From Kaistia sp. 32K (lineage in GTDB: Bacteria; Pseudomonadota; Alphaproteobacteria; Rhizobiales; Kaistiaceae): DNA of 64,000 nucleotides. The stretch covers positions 1,488,001-1,552,000 of the forward strand of contig NZ_AP024269.1 in the NCBI RefSeq assembly GCF_016629525.1, given 5' to 3'. Shown here piece after piece: positions 18,811 to 27,867 of the stretch; position 1 is the first letter of the stretch; every line of letters begins with the position of its first letter. A program made the position numbers and the translations under genes. The notes under the pieces are model-generated. The model saw only the letters and a program-made list of their open reading frames with translations, was not told the origin of the DNA and did not search any database.

Positions 18811-20235
18811 ATGAAGCCTTTTGCCGTTGCGGCCATCTCGGCGGTGATGTCGCTCGTCCTGATGGCGGCCGCCGCCGTCGCCGCCGAGGATCCGGAGGTC
18901 GCGGACCTCCATCGCCGCCTGGTCGAACGCCGCGCCTTTGAGGCGATGATCTGGGGCATGCCGGCGGTCAACGCCGATCTGATGCTGCAGGCGATGCTGA
19001 GCCAGACCGGTGCGAAGCCAAACGACATCCTCTACTGGTCGCGCCCTGCCGACTGGAAGAACCAGACGCTGACGCCCAATCCGGATTCGATCTACTTCAT
19101 GTCGTTCTGGAACGTGAAGGACGGGCCGATCGTCATCGAGGTGCCGCCGGCCGTCGGCGGCTCGATCGCCGGCAACATCGTCGATGCCTGGCAGATGCCG
19201 CTCGAGGACGCCGGCCCGGAAGGCGCCGACGCCGGCAAGGGCGGCAAGTATCTCGTCCTGCCGCCCGGCTACCCGGCGCGAGTGCCCAAGGGCTACATCG
19301 CGCTGCCGTCCGATACCTATACCGGCTTCGCGCTGCTGCGCTCCAGCCTGGCGAGCCACGCCAAGGCCGACATCGCGAAGGCGGTGGCCTATGGCAAGGC
19401 GCTGAAGGTCTATCCGCTGGCCAAGGCCGGCAACCCGCCGCCGACCCGCTTCGTCGACGCTTCCGGAACGCTGTTCGACGCGACCATCCGCTATGATGCG
19501 AGCTTCTTCGAGAACCTCGATCGCGTCGTCCAGCGGGAGCCGTGGCTGCCGCGCGACCGCGCCATGATCGACCCGTTGCGCACGCTCGGCATCGAGAAGG
19601 GAAAGAGCTACGCGCCCAACGCCGCGACCCGGGCGGCGCTGCTCGCCGGGGCGCACGAGGCGCAGGCCTGGCTCTCGGCGCAGTATGATGCCGGTTTCCC
19701 GGTGATGAACGAGGGGATCCGCTGGTTTCCCGCCGCGCGGGCCGATGTCGTGAAGGCGGTCCAGAACGGCTATGCCGATCCCGACACCTATCCCGTCGAC
19801 GCGCGCGGTGTCACCTACACGCTGGGCTTCACCGGCATCAAGCGGATCGGGACGGCGCAGTTCTACCTGATGACCAGCAAGGACCGGAACGGCCACCCCT
19901 TCGACGGCGGCAGAACGTATCGCCTGCGGGTTCCGGCGGATGCGCCGGTCAAGCAATATTGGTCCGCGACGGTCTATGACCGCGCCACCCATGCGCTGAT
20001 CCGCAATCTCGACCGCTCCAGCGTCGCCTCGATCACCAAGGGCGTGGTGAAGAACGCCGACGGGTCCGTCGACGTCTATTTCGGACCCAAGGCGCCGGAA
20101 GGGCATGAGGCGAACTGGGTACCGACCGATCCGAACGGCGAGTTCGAGCTTCTGTTCCGGCTCTATGGCCCGGAAAAGCCGCTCTTCGACAAGACGTGGA
20201 AGCTGCCCGACGTGGAAAAGCTCGTCACGCCGTGA
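18811..20235 (+). CDS. Secreted DUF1254/DUF1214 protein
   Basis: A 474-residue exported protein with a signal peptide (about 1-24, ending VAAE), a DUF1254 domain (about 40-170, with the NPDSIYFMSFWNVKDGP segment) and a C-terminal DUF1214 domain (about 350-470, with WSATVYDRATHALI). Function of these domains is unknown. The ATG at 18811 follows GGGAGGAGGG; ten extra upstream codons are open but have no ribosome site. A split version of the same two domains lies at 62177-63339. Confidence 0.87.
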   Translation: MKPFAVAAISAVMSLVLMAAAAVAAEDPEVADLHRRLVERRAFEAMIWGMPAVNADLMLQAMLSQTGAKPNDILYWSRPADWKNQTLTPNPDSIYFMSFWNVKDGPIVIEVPPAVGGSIAGNIVDAWQMPLEDAGPEGADAGKGGKYLVLPPGYPARVPKGYIALPSDTYTGFALLRSSLASHAKADIAKAVAYGKALKVYPLAKAGNPPPTRFVDASGTLFDATIRYDASFFENLDRVVQREPWLPRDRAMIDPLRTLGIEKGKSYAPNAATRAALLAGAHEAQAWLSAQYDAGFPVMNEGIRWFPAARADVVKAVQNGYADPDTYPVDARGVTYTLGFTGIKRIGTAQFYLMTSKDRNGHPFDGGRTYRLRVPADAPVKQYWSATVYDRATHALIRNLDRSSVASITKGVVKNADGSVDVYFGPKAPEGHEANWVPTDPNGEFELLFRLYGPEKPLFDKTWKLPDVEKLVTP

Positions 20236-20253
20236 GTTGAGCGCGCCATGGAA

Positions 20254-20281
20254 AAAGGGCCGCGACATGTCGCGGCCCTTT
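20254..20281. terminator. Bidirectional rho-independent terminator
   Basis: AAAGGGCCGCGACATGTCGCGGCCCTTT is a perfect hairpin flanked by A and T runs on both sides. It lies between the convergent DUF1254 gene and the Gfo/Idh/MocA gene and can serve both. Confidence 0.88.
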
Positions 20282-20309
20282 CTGTTTGGTTGCGTCGTTT
20301 GCGCTGTGC

Positions 20310-21449
20310 TCAGCGGGGCGCGGTCAGGCGCTCCGCGTCGGCCGCCGTCAGCGGGGCCGGGCGTTCGGTCGTGGTCGAGAGCGTGATCACGCGGCTCTCG
20401 GCCGCCGCCTGCAGGATCGACACCATGACGTCGAGCGCGTGCAGGGCGACGCGGCCCGAGCAGCGCGGCTCGCGGCCATGATCCGCCGCGTCGAGCAGGT
20501 CGGCGACGCCGAGCATGCGGTAGTTGGCGTGCTTGCCGTCCTGCCAGTTGGACTTGCCGAACGGCGCGTCCGAGGTGTCGACCTCGATATAGTCGCCGCC
20601 TTCCTTCGAGTAGCGGATCTTGCCGCCGAAGAAGTTCGGGTCGGGCACCAGCATCGTGCCGTCCGAGCCGTAGAGCTCGATCGGGTTGACGTGGCCGTGC
20701 TTCCAGACGTCCCAGCTGGCGGTCAGCGTCACCTGAGCGCCGGAGGCGAAGTTCAGGATGGCGTTGATCGTCGTCGGCGTGCCGACCGGCACGGTCTTGC
20801 CCTTGAGCGGACCCTCCGCCGTCACCAGGCGCTCTTCAAAGCCCTTGCTCGCGACGGCCGTGACCGCCTTGATCGGACCGAGCAGATTGACCAGGGCTGC
20901 GATGTAGTAGGGGCCGAGATCGAGGATCGGGCCGCCGCCCGGCTGGAAGAAGAAGCCGGGATTGGGGTGCCACATCTCCATGCCGCGGCTGATCACATGC
21001 ATGGTGCCGGCGATGACGCGGCCGATCTTGCCGTCGTCGATCAGCTTGCGGGCCGTCTGGCCGCCGCCGCCGAGGAAGGTGTCCGGCGCGCTGCCGAGCT
21101 TGAGGCCGCGCGCGTCGGCCTCGGCGACCAGCTTCTTGCCGTCCTCGACGGAGAGCGCGAACGGCTTCTCCGAATAGGCGTGCTTGCCGGCCGAAAGGAT
21201 GGCGTTCGACACCTCGTAATGGGCCGAGGGGATGGTCAGGTTGATGACCGTGTCGATCTCGGAGTCCTTGAGGAGCTCGTCGACGGTGAGCGCGCGGACG
21301 CCGAACTGGCCGGCGCGCGCCTTGGCCGCCTCGGCCGAGAGGTCGGCGACCGCCACGATCTTCGTGCCCGGGAAGAGCGGCGCGAGCTTCAGATAGGCTT
21401 CCGAGATATTGCCGGCGCCGATCAGGCCGATCTGGTGGATCTTGGACAT
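20310..21449 (-). CDS. Gfo/Idh/MocA-family NAD(P)-dependent oxidoreductase
   Basis: A 379-residue cytoplasmic dehydrogenase. The N-terminal Rossmann fold starts with IGLIGAGNISEAYL (about 7-20), followed by EKPF with the conserved Lys (SEKPFALSV), and a C-terminal alpha/beta domain with GGGPILDLGPYYI. Family members oxidise sugars, inositols or glycosides at a ring hydroxyl. It is the last gene of the LacI-linked sugar operon, 14 bases after the isomerase gene, so it probably acts on the imported sugar. Confidence 0.87.
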   Translation of the reverse strand: MSKIHQIGLIGAGNISEAYLKLAPLFPGTKIVAVADLSAEAAKARAGQFGVRALTVDELLKDSEIDTVINLTIPSAHYEVSNAILSAGKHAYSEKPFALSVEDGKKLVAEADARGLKLGSAPDTFLGGGGQTARKLIDDGKIGRVIAGTMHVISRGMEMWHPNPGFFFQPGGGPILDLGPYYIAALVNLLGPIKAVTAVASKGFEERLVTAEGPLKGKTVPVGTPTTINAILNFASGAQVTLTASWDVWKHGHVNPIELYGSDGTMLVPDPNFFGGKIRYSKEGGDYIEVDTSDAPFGKSNWQDGKHANYRMLGVADLLDAADHGREPRCSGRVALHALDVMVSILQAAAESRVITLSTTTERPAPLTAADAERLTAPR

Positions 21450-21463
21450 GGAACGGTCGCCTT

Positions 21464-22219
21464 TCAGGAAACCAGGGCCTTGATCGAGGCGAAGGAACGC
21501 TCGGCGAACCGCTTCCAGTCGGCGGGATTGTCATGCTCGGCCACCAGCACGTGCGCCTTCGGCGCCTTCTGGATATGCGACCAGAGCGACTTCCAGTCGA
21601 CGACGCCATGGCCGACATCGGCCCAGCCGTCTTCCTCGGCCGTGCCGGCCGGGGCGAGGTCCTTGATGTGGAAGGCGATCGTCTCGCCGGCGAGCTTGTC
21701 GATCTCGGCCGCCGCGTCCTTGCCGGCGCGGGCGACCCAGCCGATGTCGAGCTCGGCCGAGACGCCGTTGCCGATCAGGTGGTCGATCGGGCGCGAGCCG
21801 TCGGCGAGCGTGACATATTCGAAGTCATGGTTGTGGTAGCCGAGGCCGAGGCCGGCGGCCTTCGCCTTCTCCGCCGCCTTGGCGATCGTCTCGTGCAGCT
21901 TCTTCCAGCCGTCGACGTCGGTCGGGCGCTGCTCGGCGACGAGATAGGGGATGACGATGGTCTCGGCGCCGATCGTCTTGGCGATGTCGATGAAGCGCTC
22001 GGTCTCGCCCGTGACGCCCTCGATCGGCGCATGGAAGGTCGGCGTCACCAGGCCGACGGCGTCGACCTTCCGGCGGTAGCCGGCCGGGTCCTCGCCATAA
22101 AGCGGGTAATAGGGTTCGACCGCGTCGTAGCCGATCTTGGCGACACCTTCGAGGACCGTCTCCAGCGGCGGGAAATTGCGGGCGGAGTAGAGCTGGAACG
22201 AGATCGTATGCTGCGACAT
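21464..22219 (-). CDS. Sugar phosphate isomerase/epimerase (xylose isomerase-like TIM barrel)
   Basis: A 251-residue AP-endonuclease-2-type TIM barrel. Metal-ligand segments expected for the family are visible: GYHNHDFEY, ELDIGWVARAG and FHIKDL. Relatives epimerise keto-sugars or open 3-keto-glycosides. With the neighbouring Gfo/Idh/MocA dehydrogenase it could form an oxidation-rearrangement pair acting on an imported glucoside-like sugar. Substrate is not shown by sequence. Confidence 0.83.
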   Translation of the reverse strand: MSQHTISFQLYSARNFPPLETVLEGVAKIGYDAVEPYYPLYGEDPAGYRRKVDAVGLVTPTFHAPIEGVTGETERFIDIAKTIGAETIVIPYLVAEQRPTDVDGWKKLHETIAKAAEKAKAAGLGLGYHNHDFEYVTLADGSRPIDHLIGNGVSAELDIGWVARAGKDAAAEIDKLAGETIAFHIKDLAPAGTAEEDGWADVGHGVVDWKSLWSHIQKAPKAHVLVAEHDNPADWKRFAERSFASIKALVS

Positions 22220-22295
22220 GGGGATGTCTTCCTGCGTCAGTTCGGAAAGAAAGGGCCCGAGAGTGGGCCCGAGGGGGAAGGGGAGAACTCTTTGT

Positions 22296-22353
22296 TAGAT
22301 CGCGTTTTCTTCACGCGAACCGGAATCCACTTCGCTTGAAAACGCTCTAGAGG
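22296..22353 (-). repeat. Short dispersed repeat (AGAGCGTTTTCAAGCGAAGTGG type)
   Basis: Read on the minus strand, this segment has CTAGAGCGTTTTCAAGCG, AAGTGGATTCCGGTTCGCG and TGAAGAAAACGCGATC, a short element I recognise as widespread in Hyphomicrobiales genomes. It overlaps the stop codon of the sugar ATPase gene and fills the gap before the isomerase gene, so it is transcribed within the operon. Confidence 0.65.
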
Positions 22354-23435
22354 CGGCTGCCGGTCGCGAGATCGAAGACCGAAGCCTGCGCGGGCTGGAA
22401 CCAGGCGTCAACCGAGGACGGCGTGTCGACATGCGCGTCGCCGTCGATGCGGACGGAGAATTGCGAGCCGGCGACGTCGCCCCAGACGAGGCTGTCGGCG
22501 CCCATCGGTTCCATCAGCGTCAGGTTGACGGGAATGGCGGCGGATTCGGCCTCGCGCTTCTCGAGGTCGATCTGCTCGGGGCGGATGCCGAGCGTCGCCG
22601 GGCGGCCATGCTCGGGCGGCTGCTCGAACTCGTATCCGGTCAGGTCGACCACGCGCCCGTCCTTCAGCTTGAACGCGGCGCGGCCTTCCTCGATTGCCAG
22701 CGTGCCGTCAATGAAGTTCATCGAGGGCGAGCCGACGAAGCCGGCGACGAAGCGGTTGAGCGGACGGCGATAGATCTCCTTGGGCGAGGCGAGCTGCTGG
22801 ATGACGCCGCCATTCATCACCGCGATGCGATCGGCGAGCGTCAGCGCCTCGATCTGGTCGTGGGTGACGTAGATCATGGTCGAGCCGAGGCCCTGGTGCA
22901 GGCGCTTCAGCTCGACGCGCAGCTCCGTGCGCAGCTTGGCGTCGAGATTGGAGAGCGGCTCGTCGAACAGGAAGACGTCGACGTCGCGGACCAGCGCCCG
23001 GCCGATGGCGACGCGCTGGCGCTGGCCGCCGGAGAGCTCGGCCGGCCGGCGGTTCAAGAGCGGCTGGATCTGCAGGATCTCGGCGGCGCGGGCGACCCGC
23101 TTGTCGATCTCGGCCTGCGGCGTCTTCGCCATCTTCAGGCCGAAGGAGAGGTTGCCGGTGACCGTCATGCGCGGATAGAGCGCGTAGGACTGGAACACCA
23201 TGCCGATGCCGCGGTCCTTCGGCTCTTCCCAAGTGACGTTCTTGCCGCCGATCCAGATCTGGCCGGCCGAGATGTCGAGGAGACCGGCGACGGCGTTCAG
23301 GAGCGTGGACTTGCCGCAGCCGGAGGGGCCGAGCAGGACGATGAACTCGCCCTGTTCGATCTCGAGGTCGAGATTCTTCAGGACCTTCAGGTTGCCGAAC
23401 TCGATCTCGAGGTCACGGATGGAGACTGTGGCCAT
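22347..23435 (-). CDS. CUT1 sugar ABC ATPase (UgpC/MalK-like)
   Basis: A 362-residue ATPase with Walker [10 protein letters not shown] at 36-44, LSGGQRQR signature, Walker [14 protein letters not shown] and a C-terminal OB-fold regulatory region (about 235-362). It begins 3 bases after the permease stop and serves the importer encoded upstream. Relatives are often annotated UgpC, but the other subunits point to a hexose/glucoside importer and not glycerol-3-phosphate. Confidence 0.9.
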   Translation of the reverse strand: MATVSIRDLEIEFGNLKVLKNLDLEIEQGEFIVLLGPSGCGKSTLLNAVAGLLDISAGQIWIGGKNVTWEEPKDRGIGMVFQSYALYPRMTVTGNLSFGLKMAKTPQAEIDKRVARAAEILQIQPLLNRRPAELSGGQRQRVAIGRALVRDVDVFLFDEPLSNLDAKLRTELRVELKRLHQGLGSTMIYVTHDQIEALTLADRIAVMNGGVIQQLASPKEIYRRPLNRFVAGFVGSPSMNFIDGTLAIEEGRAAFKLKDGRVVDLTGYEFEQPPEHGRPATLGIRPEQIDLEKREAESAAIPVNLTLMEPMGADSLVWGDVAGSQFSVRIDGDAHVDTPSSVDAWFQPAQASVFDLATGSRL

Positions 23436-23438
23436 GGC

Positions 23439-24356
23439 TTATCCCTTCACGGCGCCGGCGGCGATACCGCGCACGAACCAGCGTCCTGATATGAAATAGA
23501 CGACGAGCGGAACGAGGGCGGTCAGGATCGTCGCCGCCATGTTCACGTTGTAGAGCTTCTCGCCCTGGGTCGAGTTGACGATGTTGTTCAGCTGCACCGT
23601 CATCGGCAGGTTCTCGCGGCCGGCGAAGATCACGCCGAACAGGAAGTCGTTCCAGATGCCGGTGACCTGCAGGATGCAGGCGACGATGACGATCGGCGTC
23701 GACATCGGCAGCATCAGGCGGAAGAAGATCTGGAAGAAGCCGCCGCCGTCGACGCGCGCCGCCTTGAACAGCTCGATCGGCAGGCTCGAATAGTAGTTTC
23801 GGAACAAAAGCGTCATCAGCGGCAGGCCGAAGATGGTGTGGGTGACGACGATGCCCGTCATCGTGCCGTAGATGCCGATCGTCGAGTAGATGCGCACCAG
23901 CGGATAGATGAAGACCTGGTAGGGCAGGAACGCGCCGAGCAGCAGGATGGCGAAGAGCAGGTTCGCACCCTTCACGCGCCAGAGCGACAGCGCGTAGCCG
24001 GTCAGCGCGCCGATGAAGATCGACAGGATGACGCTCGGGATCAGGATGCGGACCGAATTCCAGAAGCCGACCTTGATGCCACCGCAGTTCAGGCCCGTGC
24101 AGGCGGAGTTCCAGGCCTGGATCCAGGGCTCGATCGTCGCCTCCGAGGGCAGCGAGAAGATGTTGCCCATGCGGATCTCGCCCATCGTCTTCAGCGAGGT
24201 GACGAGCATCACGTACATCGGCAGCAGGAAGAAGAGAGCCGCGAAGACGAGGAAGGCGTAAAGCCCGATGCGGCCGGCGGTGACCGAGCGGGGGCGCGGG
24301 CCGGAGGGGCCGCTGAGCGCCGCCGCCGTGGCAGGGGTGGAGGTTGCCTGCAGCAT
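23439..24356 (-). CDS. CUT1 sugar ABC permease, MalG/GtsC-like
   Basis: A 305-residue inner-membrane permease with six expected helices and the EAA loop in ELFKAARVDGGGFFQIFFRL, which docks on the ATPase. A 25-residue Ala/Pro/Thr-rich N-terminal tail precedes the first helix. The ATG at 24356 overlaps the stop of the partner permease by one base (TGATG). It looks closest to GtsC-type glucose/mannose permeases from memory. Confidence 0.88.
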   Translation of the reverse strand: MLQATSTPATAAALSGPSGPRPRSVTAGRIGLYAFLVFAALFFLLPMYVMLVTSLKTMGEIRMGNIFSLPSEATIEPWIQAWNSACTGLNCGGIKVGFWNSVRILIPSVILSIFIGALTGYALSLWRVKGANLLFAILLLGAFLPYQVFIYPLVRIYSTIGIYGTMTGIVVTHTIFGLPLMTLLFRNYYSSLPIELFKAARVDGGGFFQIFFRLMLPMSTPIVIVACILQVTGIWNDFLFGVIFAGRENLPMTVQLNNIVNSTQGEKLYNVNMAATILTALVPLVVYFISGRWFVRGIAAGAVKG

Positions 24357-25246
24357 CACTTGGCTCCCTTGGCGCGTTCGGGCCGGAAGTACTCGTAGTA
24401 GAGCCACGGCGTGATGATCACGAGGACGATGACCAGCAGCACCGAGGAGGCGGCGGTCGCGAGGCCGATGTTCGAACGCCCGAACAAATAGTCGAGGATG
24501 AACTTGGCCGGGACTTCCGAGGCGATGCCGGGGCCGCCGCCGGTCAGCGCGATGACGAGGTCGTAGACGCGCACCACGGCGAGCGAGAGCAGCACGACGG
24601 AGGTGATGATGGTCGGCCGCAGCATCGGCACGACGATGTTGAGATAGACGCGCCAGGCCGGGATGCCATCGACGCGGGAAGCCTTCCAGAGCTCCTGGTC
24701 TATGCCCCGGAGGCCCGCCAGCATCAGCGCCATGACGAGGCCGGAGGCTTGCCAGACACCGGCGATGATGACGACATAGATCGCCTTGTCGTTCTGGATG
24801 ATCCAGTCGAAGCGGAAGTCGGTCCAGCCCAGATTGCGCACATATTGCTGCACGCCGAGCGTCGGATTGAGGATCCACTGCCAGGCAAGGCCGGTGACGA
24901 TGAACGACATGGCGTAGGGGTAGAGAAAGATCGTCCGGAAGGTGTTCTCGAAGCGGATCTTCTGGTCGAGCGCTGCCGCCATCAGGAAGCCGAGGATGAG
25001 GCAGACGAAGATCAGCCCCACGCCGAAGATGACCATGTTCTCCAGCGAGATGATCCAGCGTGGCGTCGCGAACAGGCGCTCGTACTGGCGGATGCCGATG
25101 AAGTTCATCGAGGGCAGAAGCCTCGAATCCGTGAAGGAGATCTGCACGGTCCACAGCATCGTCCCGAGATAGGCGAAGACGACGATGATGAAGGCGGGTA
25201 TCAGCGCCACATAGCTGGCGACATTCTTCCGGCGGCGAGGCTTCAC
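24356..25246 (-). CDS. CUT1 sugar ABC permease, MalF/GtsB-like
   Basis: A 296-residue inner-membrane permease starting with a basic tail (MKPRRRKN) before the first helix, with the EAA loop ELWKASRVDGIPAWRVYLN. The GTG at 25246 follows GGGAAG and is preferred because the open frame upstream runs through an intercistronic hairpin into the binding-protein gene. It pairs with the MalG-like subunit. Confidence 0.87.
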   Translation of the reverse strand: MKPRRRKNVASYVALIPAFIIVVFAYLGTMLWTVQISFTDSRLLPSMNFIGIRQYERLFATPRWIISLENMVIFGVGLIFVCLILGFLMAAALDQKIRFENTFRTIFLYPYAMSFIVTGLAWQWILNPTLGVQQYVRNLGWTDFRFDWIIQNDKAIYVVIIAGVWQASGLVMALMLAGLRGIDQELWKASRVDGIPAWRVYLNIVVPMLRPTIITSVVLLSLAVVRVYDLVIALTGGGPGIASEVPAKFILDYLFGRSNIGLATAASSVLLVIVLVIITPWLYYEYFRPERAKGAK

Positions 25247-25287
25247 GCTTCCCGACCTCTCTGGCTCAGACTGTACGTGTAGAGGGC

Positions 25288-25331
25288 CAATCCGGCGACG
25301 CGAGCGGAGGGGACGCCGCGCCGCCGGATTG
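25288..25331 (-). promoter_or_regulatory. Intercistronic hairpin after the sugar-binding-protein gene
   Basis: CAATCCGGCG and CGCCGGATTG form a 10-base-pair stem around a GC-rich 24-base loop, 16 bases past the binding-protein stop and 40 bases before the permease start. There is no T run, so transcription should partly continue. Such hairpins stabilise upstream mRNA and let the binding protein be made in excess. Confidence 0.6.
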
Positions 25332-25346
25332 TCATGGTCGAGGGCG

Positions 25347-26591
25347 TTACTTCGCCTGCTCGACGGCCGTGTTCCACTTCTCGACAAAGGCATCGGCCGT
25401 CATCGAGGGATTGGCCCAGTATTCGGCCACGACGTCCGTCAGGCTCTGCACGACGTCGGCCGAGGCCAGGATGTCGGCTGCCGGGATCTGCTTGTCCGGA
25501 TCCTGCAGGACCTGGACGCCGATCTGGGCGCAGGCGTCCAGCTTGGAGTTGTCGACGTCGAGGCGGACCGGGACGGAGCCCTTCTTGGCGTTGAACGCGA
25601 CCTGCGCGTCCTTCGACATGAAGGTGGTGGCGAGAAGATCCTGCGCCTTGGTGCCGGCTTCATCCTTCAGCTTCGGGAAGATGAAGACGTCGCCGCCCAT
25701 GATGAAATTCTTCTGGCCCGGCCCGAGGATACAGCCGAAGTCCTTGCCGGCGACCTGGTCGGCCAGCACGAACTCGCCCTTGGCCCAGTCACCCATGAAC
25801 TGGAAGCCGGCCTTGCCCGTGATCACCATGCCGGTCGCGACGTTCCAGTCGCGGTTCGGATTGCCCGGGTCCGAGTAATCGCGGATCTTGCCGAAGATCT
25901 CCGCGACCTTCTTGAATTCCGGCGACTTGACCGCTTCCGGATCGAGGTCCTTGTAGACCTTGAGGTAGAGATCCTTGCCGCCCTCGCTGAGCAGGATGGC
26001 GTTCAGCATCAGGTTGAGCTGCCAGGGCTGGCCGCCGACCGCGACCGGGATGATGCCCGCCGCCTTCAGCTTGTCGCCGACGGCGAAGAACTCGTCCCAG
26101 GTGGTGGGCTCGGCCGCACCGACCTTCTCGAGCGCCGGCTTGCTGTACCAGACCCAGTTCTGGCCGTGATTGTTGATCGGCACGGCGATGACGTGGCCGT
26201 CGCGGGTGACCGCGTCGTAGAACGCCGGCGGCAGGGCGGCCTTCCAGCCTTCCTTCTCGGCGATGTCGTCGAGGTTGCGGATCAGGCCCTGGGCGACCAG
26301 TTCGTCGATCTGCTTGCCGGTGTTGAACTGCATGGCCGCCGGCGGATCGCCACCTATGATGCGGTTGATGCCGATCGGGCGAGCCGTGGCGCCCGAACCG
26401 CCGATGGCGGTGTCGACCCATTCGCCGCCCGCGGCGTTGAAGGCCTTGGCGAATTCCTTGACGGCGGCGGCTTCACCGCCCGACGTCCACCAATGGAATA
26501 CTTCGGCCTTTTGCGGATCAGCCTGGGCGACGCCCACGGCCAAACCAACCATCGCGACGGCGCCCAAGAGCACTCGCGTAACGCGCTTCAT
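25347..26591 (-). CDS. Sugar ABC substrate-binding protein, GtsA-like
   Basis: A 414-residue periplasmic protein with signal peptide 1-24 (ending AQAD) and a CUT1 solute-binding fold. The start of the mature part (AEVFHWWTSGGEAAAVKEFA) matches what I recall of the glucose/mannose-binding GtsA group. It is the first gene of the operon, divergent from the lacI-type gene. The ATG at 26591 follows GGGAGGAAA. Confidence 0.88.
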   Translation of the reverse strand: MKRVTRVLLGAVAMVGLAVGVAQADPQKAEVFHWWTSGGEAAAVKEFAKAFNAAGGEWVDTAIGGSGATARPIGINRIIGGDPPAAMQFNTGKQIDELVAQGLIRNLDDIAEKEGWKAALPPAFYDAVTRDGHVIAVPINNHGQNWVWYSKPALEKVGAAEPTTWDEFFAVGDKLKAAGIIPVAVGGQPWQLNLMLNAILLSEGGKDLYLKVYKDLDPEAVKSPEFKKVAEIFGKIRDYSDPGNPNRDWNVATGMVITGKAGFQFMGDWAKGEFVLADQVAGKDFGCILGPGQKNFIMGGDVFIFPKLKDEAGTKAQDLLATTFMSKDAQVAFNAKKGSVPVRLDVDNSKLDACAQIGVQVLQDPDKQIPAADILASADVVQSLTDVVAEYWANPSMTADAFVEKWNTAVEQAK

Positions 26592-26681
26592 GCTTTTCCT
26601 CCCAAATGAGACGCCCCGTCGAGGCGTCTGCTCAACGAACGTTTCGTCACCGATCCATCGGACTTGCGATATCCGTATTCT

Positions 26682-26708
26682 TGTAATCGATTACATCTAC
26701 CGTATACT
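26682..26708 (+). promoter_or_regulatory. LacI-type operator and overlapping promoter
   Basis: TGTAATCGATTACA (26682-26695) is a perfect 14-base palindrome with the central CG typical of LacI-family operators. Toward the regulator gene, TTGTAA (26681-26686), 16 bases and TATACT (26703-26708) make a good sigma-70 promoter that the operator overlaps, so the regulator should repress itself. On the other strand it lies about 90 bases upstream of the binding-protein gene. Confidence 0.75.
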
Positions 26709-26778
26709 CCCTGCGCCGGCTGTCAACGCAAAGTTATTTTGCAGTGCGAAAGAAAAAGGTCCGGCATCGAAGGGACTC

Positions 26779-27840
26779 ATGTCGCAACAATCGGAAACTC
26801 CCGAACTCGAAGGTCCGGCGCGCGCCGCCACGATCCAGGACGTGGCGCGCAGGGCAGGGGTTTCCACGGCGACCGTGAGCCGGGCCCTGGCGCTGCCCGA
26901 ACGCGTCGCCGAAGCGACCCGCGAAGCGGTGTTCTCGGCCATCCGCGAGACCGGCTACACCCCCAACGCCGCGGCGCGCTCGTTGCGGGCGAAATCGACC
27001 AAGATGGTGCTGGTGCTGTTGCCGGGGATCGGCAATTCCTTCTTCACGCCCGTGCTCAACGCGCTCGAGGAAGTGTTCACAGAGGCCGGTTACGGCGTGC
27101 TGATCGGCTATACCCGCGAGAGCCGCCGCCGCGAGACCCACTATGCGCGGGTGATCCGGGCGGGCCAAGTCGACGGCGTGCTGGTGGTCACCGGCAATGT
27201 GCCGCGCGACGAGGAATTCGCCTCCGTTCCGGACACGGTGCCGACATCGCTGATGTTCGCGGACATGCCGGGAACCGAGCATGTCTCGCTCTTCGACGTC
27301 GACAACCGCGACGCCTCGGCGGCGGCCGTCCGCTATCTGATCAGCCAGGGACACCGGCGGATCGCCCACATCCCCGGCGCCGCCGGCGGGGTCGAGGCGC
27401 AGGAGCGACTCGGCGGTTATTGCGATGCAATACGAGAAGCGGGTTTGCCGGTGGACGAGGCGCTGATCTGGCGCGGCGCCAGCAATTTCGACTTCGCCTC
27501 GGGCGACCGGGCGGCGGCGCGCTATTTCGAGCTGGCCGCAAAGCCGACGGCGGTGTTCGCGGCGGCGGACGAAATCGCGCTCGGCTTCATGCGCGCGCTG
27601 AAGAGCAAGGGCGTCGGCATCCCTTCGGACGTTTCGGTGGTCGGCTTCGACGACATCGAATATGCCGTCCACTACGACCCGGCCCTGACGACGATGCGCC
27701 AGCCGCGCACCGAACTGGGCCGGCTCGCGGCCCACGACCTTCTCGGCCGCATGACGGGGCGCAACGAGAAGGTGGCGCTCTCGAAGGTCCGGCTGCCCTG
27801 CGAACTCGTGGTGCGCGAGAGCGTGCGGCGGCTGGAGTAG
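26779..27840 (+). CDS. LacI-family transcriptional regulator
   Basis: A 353-residue repressor with an N-terminal helix-turn-helix (TIQDVARRAGVSTATVSRAL, about 17-36), a hinge helix (NAAARSLRAKST) and a periplasmic-binding-protein-like sensor domain. The ATG at 26779 is the start that places the helix-turn-helix near the N-terminus; 15 polar residues precede it. It is divergent from the sugar importer operon, and a perfect LacI-type operator lies between them, so it very probably controls that operon. Confidence 0.9.
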   Translation: MSQQSETPELEGPARAATIQDVARRAGVSTATVSRALALPERVAEATREAVFSAIRETGYTPNAAARSLRAKSTKMVLVLLPGIGNSFFTPVLNALEEVFTEAGYGVLIGYTRESRRRETHYARVIRAGQVDGVLVVTGNVPRDEEFASVPDTVPTSLMFADMPGTEHVSLFDVDNRDASAAAVRYLISQGHRRIAHIPGAAGGVEAQERLGGYCDAIREAGLPVDEALIWRGASNFDFASGDRAAARYFELAAKPTAVFAAADEIALGFMRALKSKGVGIPSDVSVVGFDDIEYAVHYDPALTTMRQPRTELGRLAAHDLLGRMTGRNEKVALSKVRLPCELVVRESVRRLE

Positions 27841-27867
27841 AGGCTCTCTCGCCGAAGAACCGCCGCT

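Noticed and set aside
26701..26726. A TTGACA -35 and TATACG -10 on the minus strand for the sugar-binding-protein gene
   Set aside because: The spacer is only 14 bases, too short for a confident sigma-70 promoter, so it is not listed as a feature.
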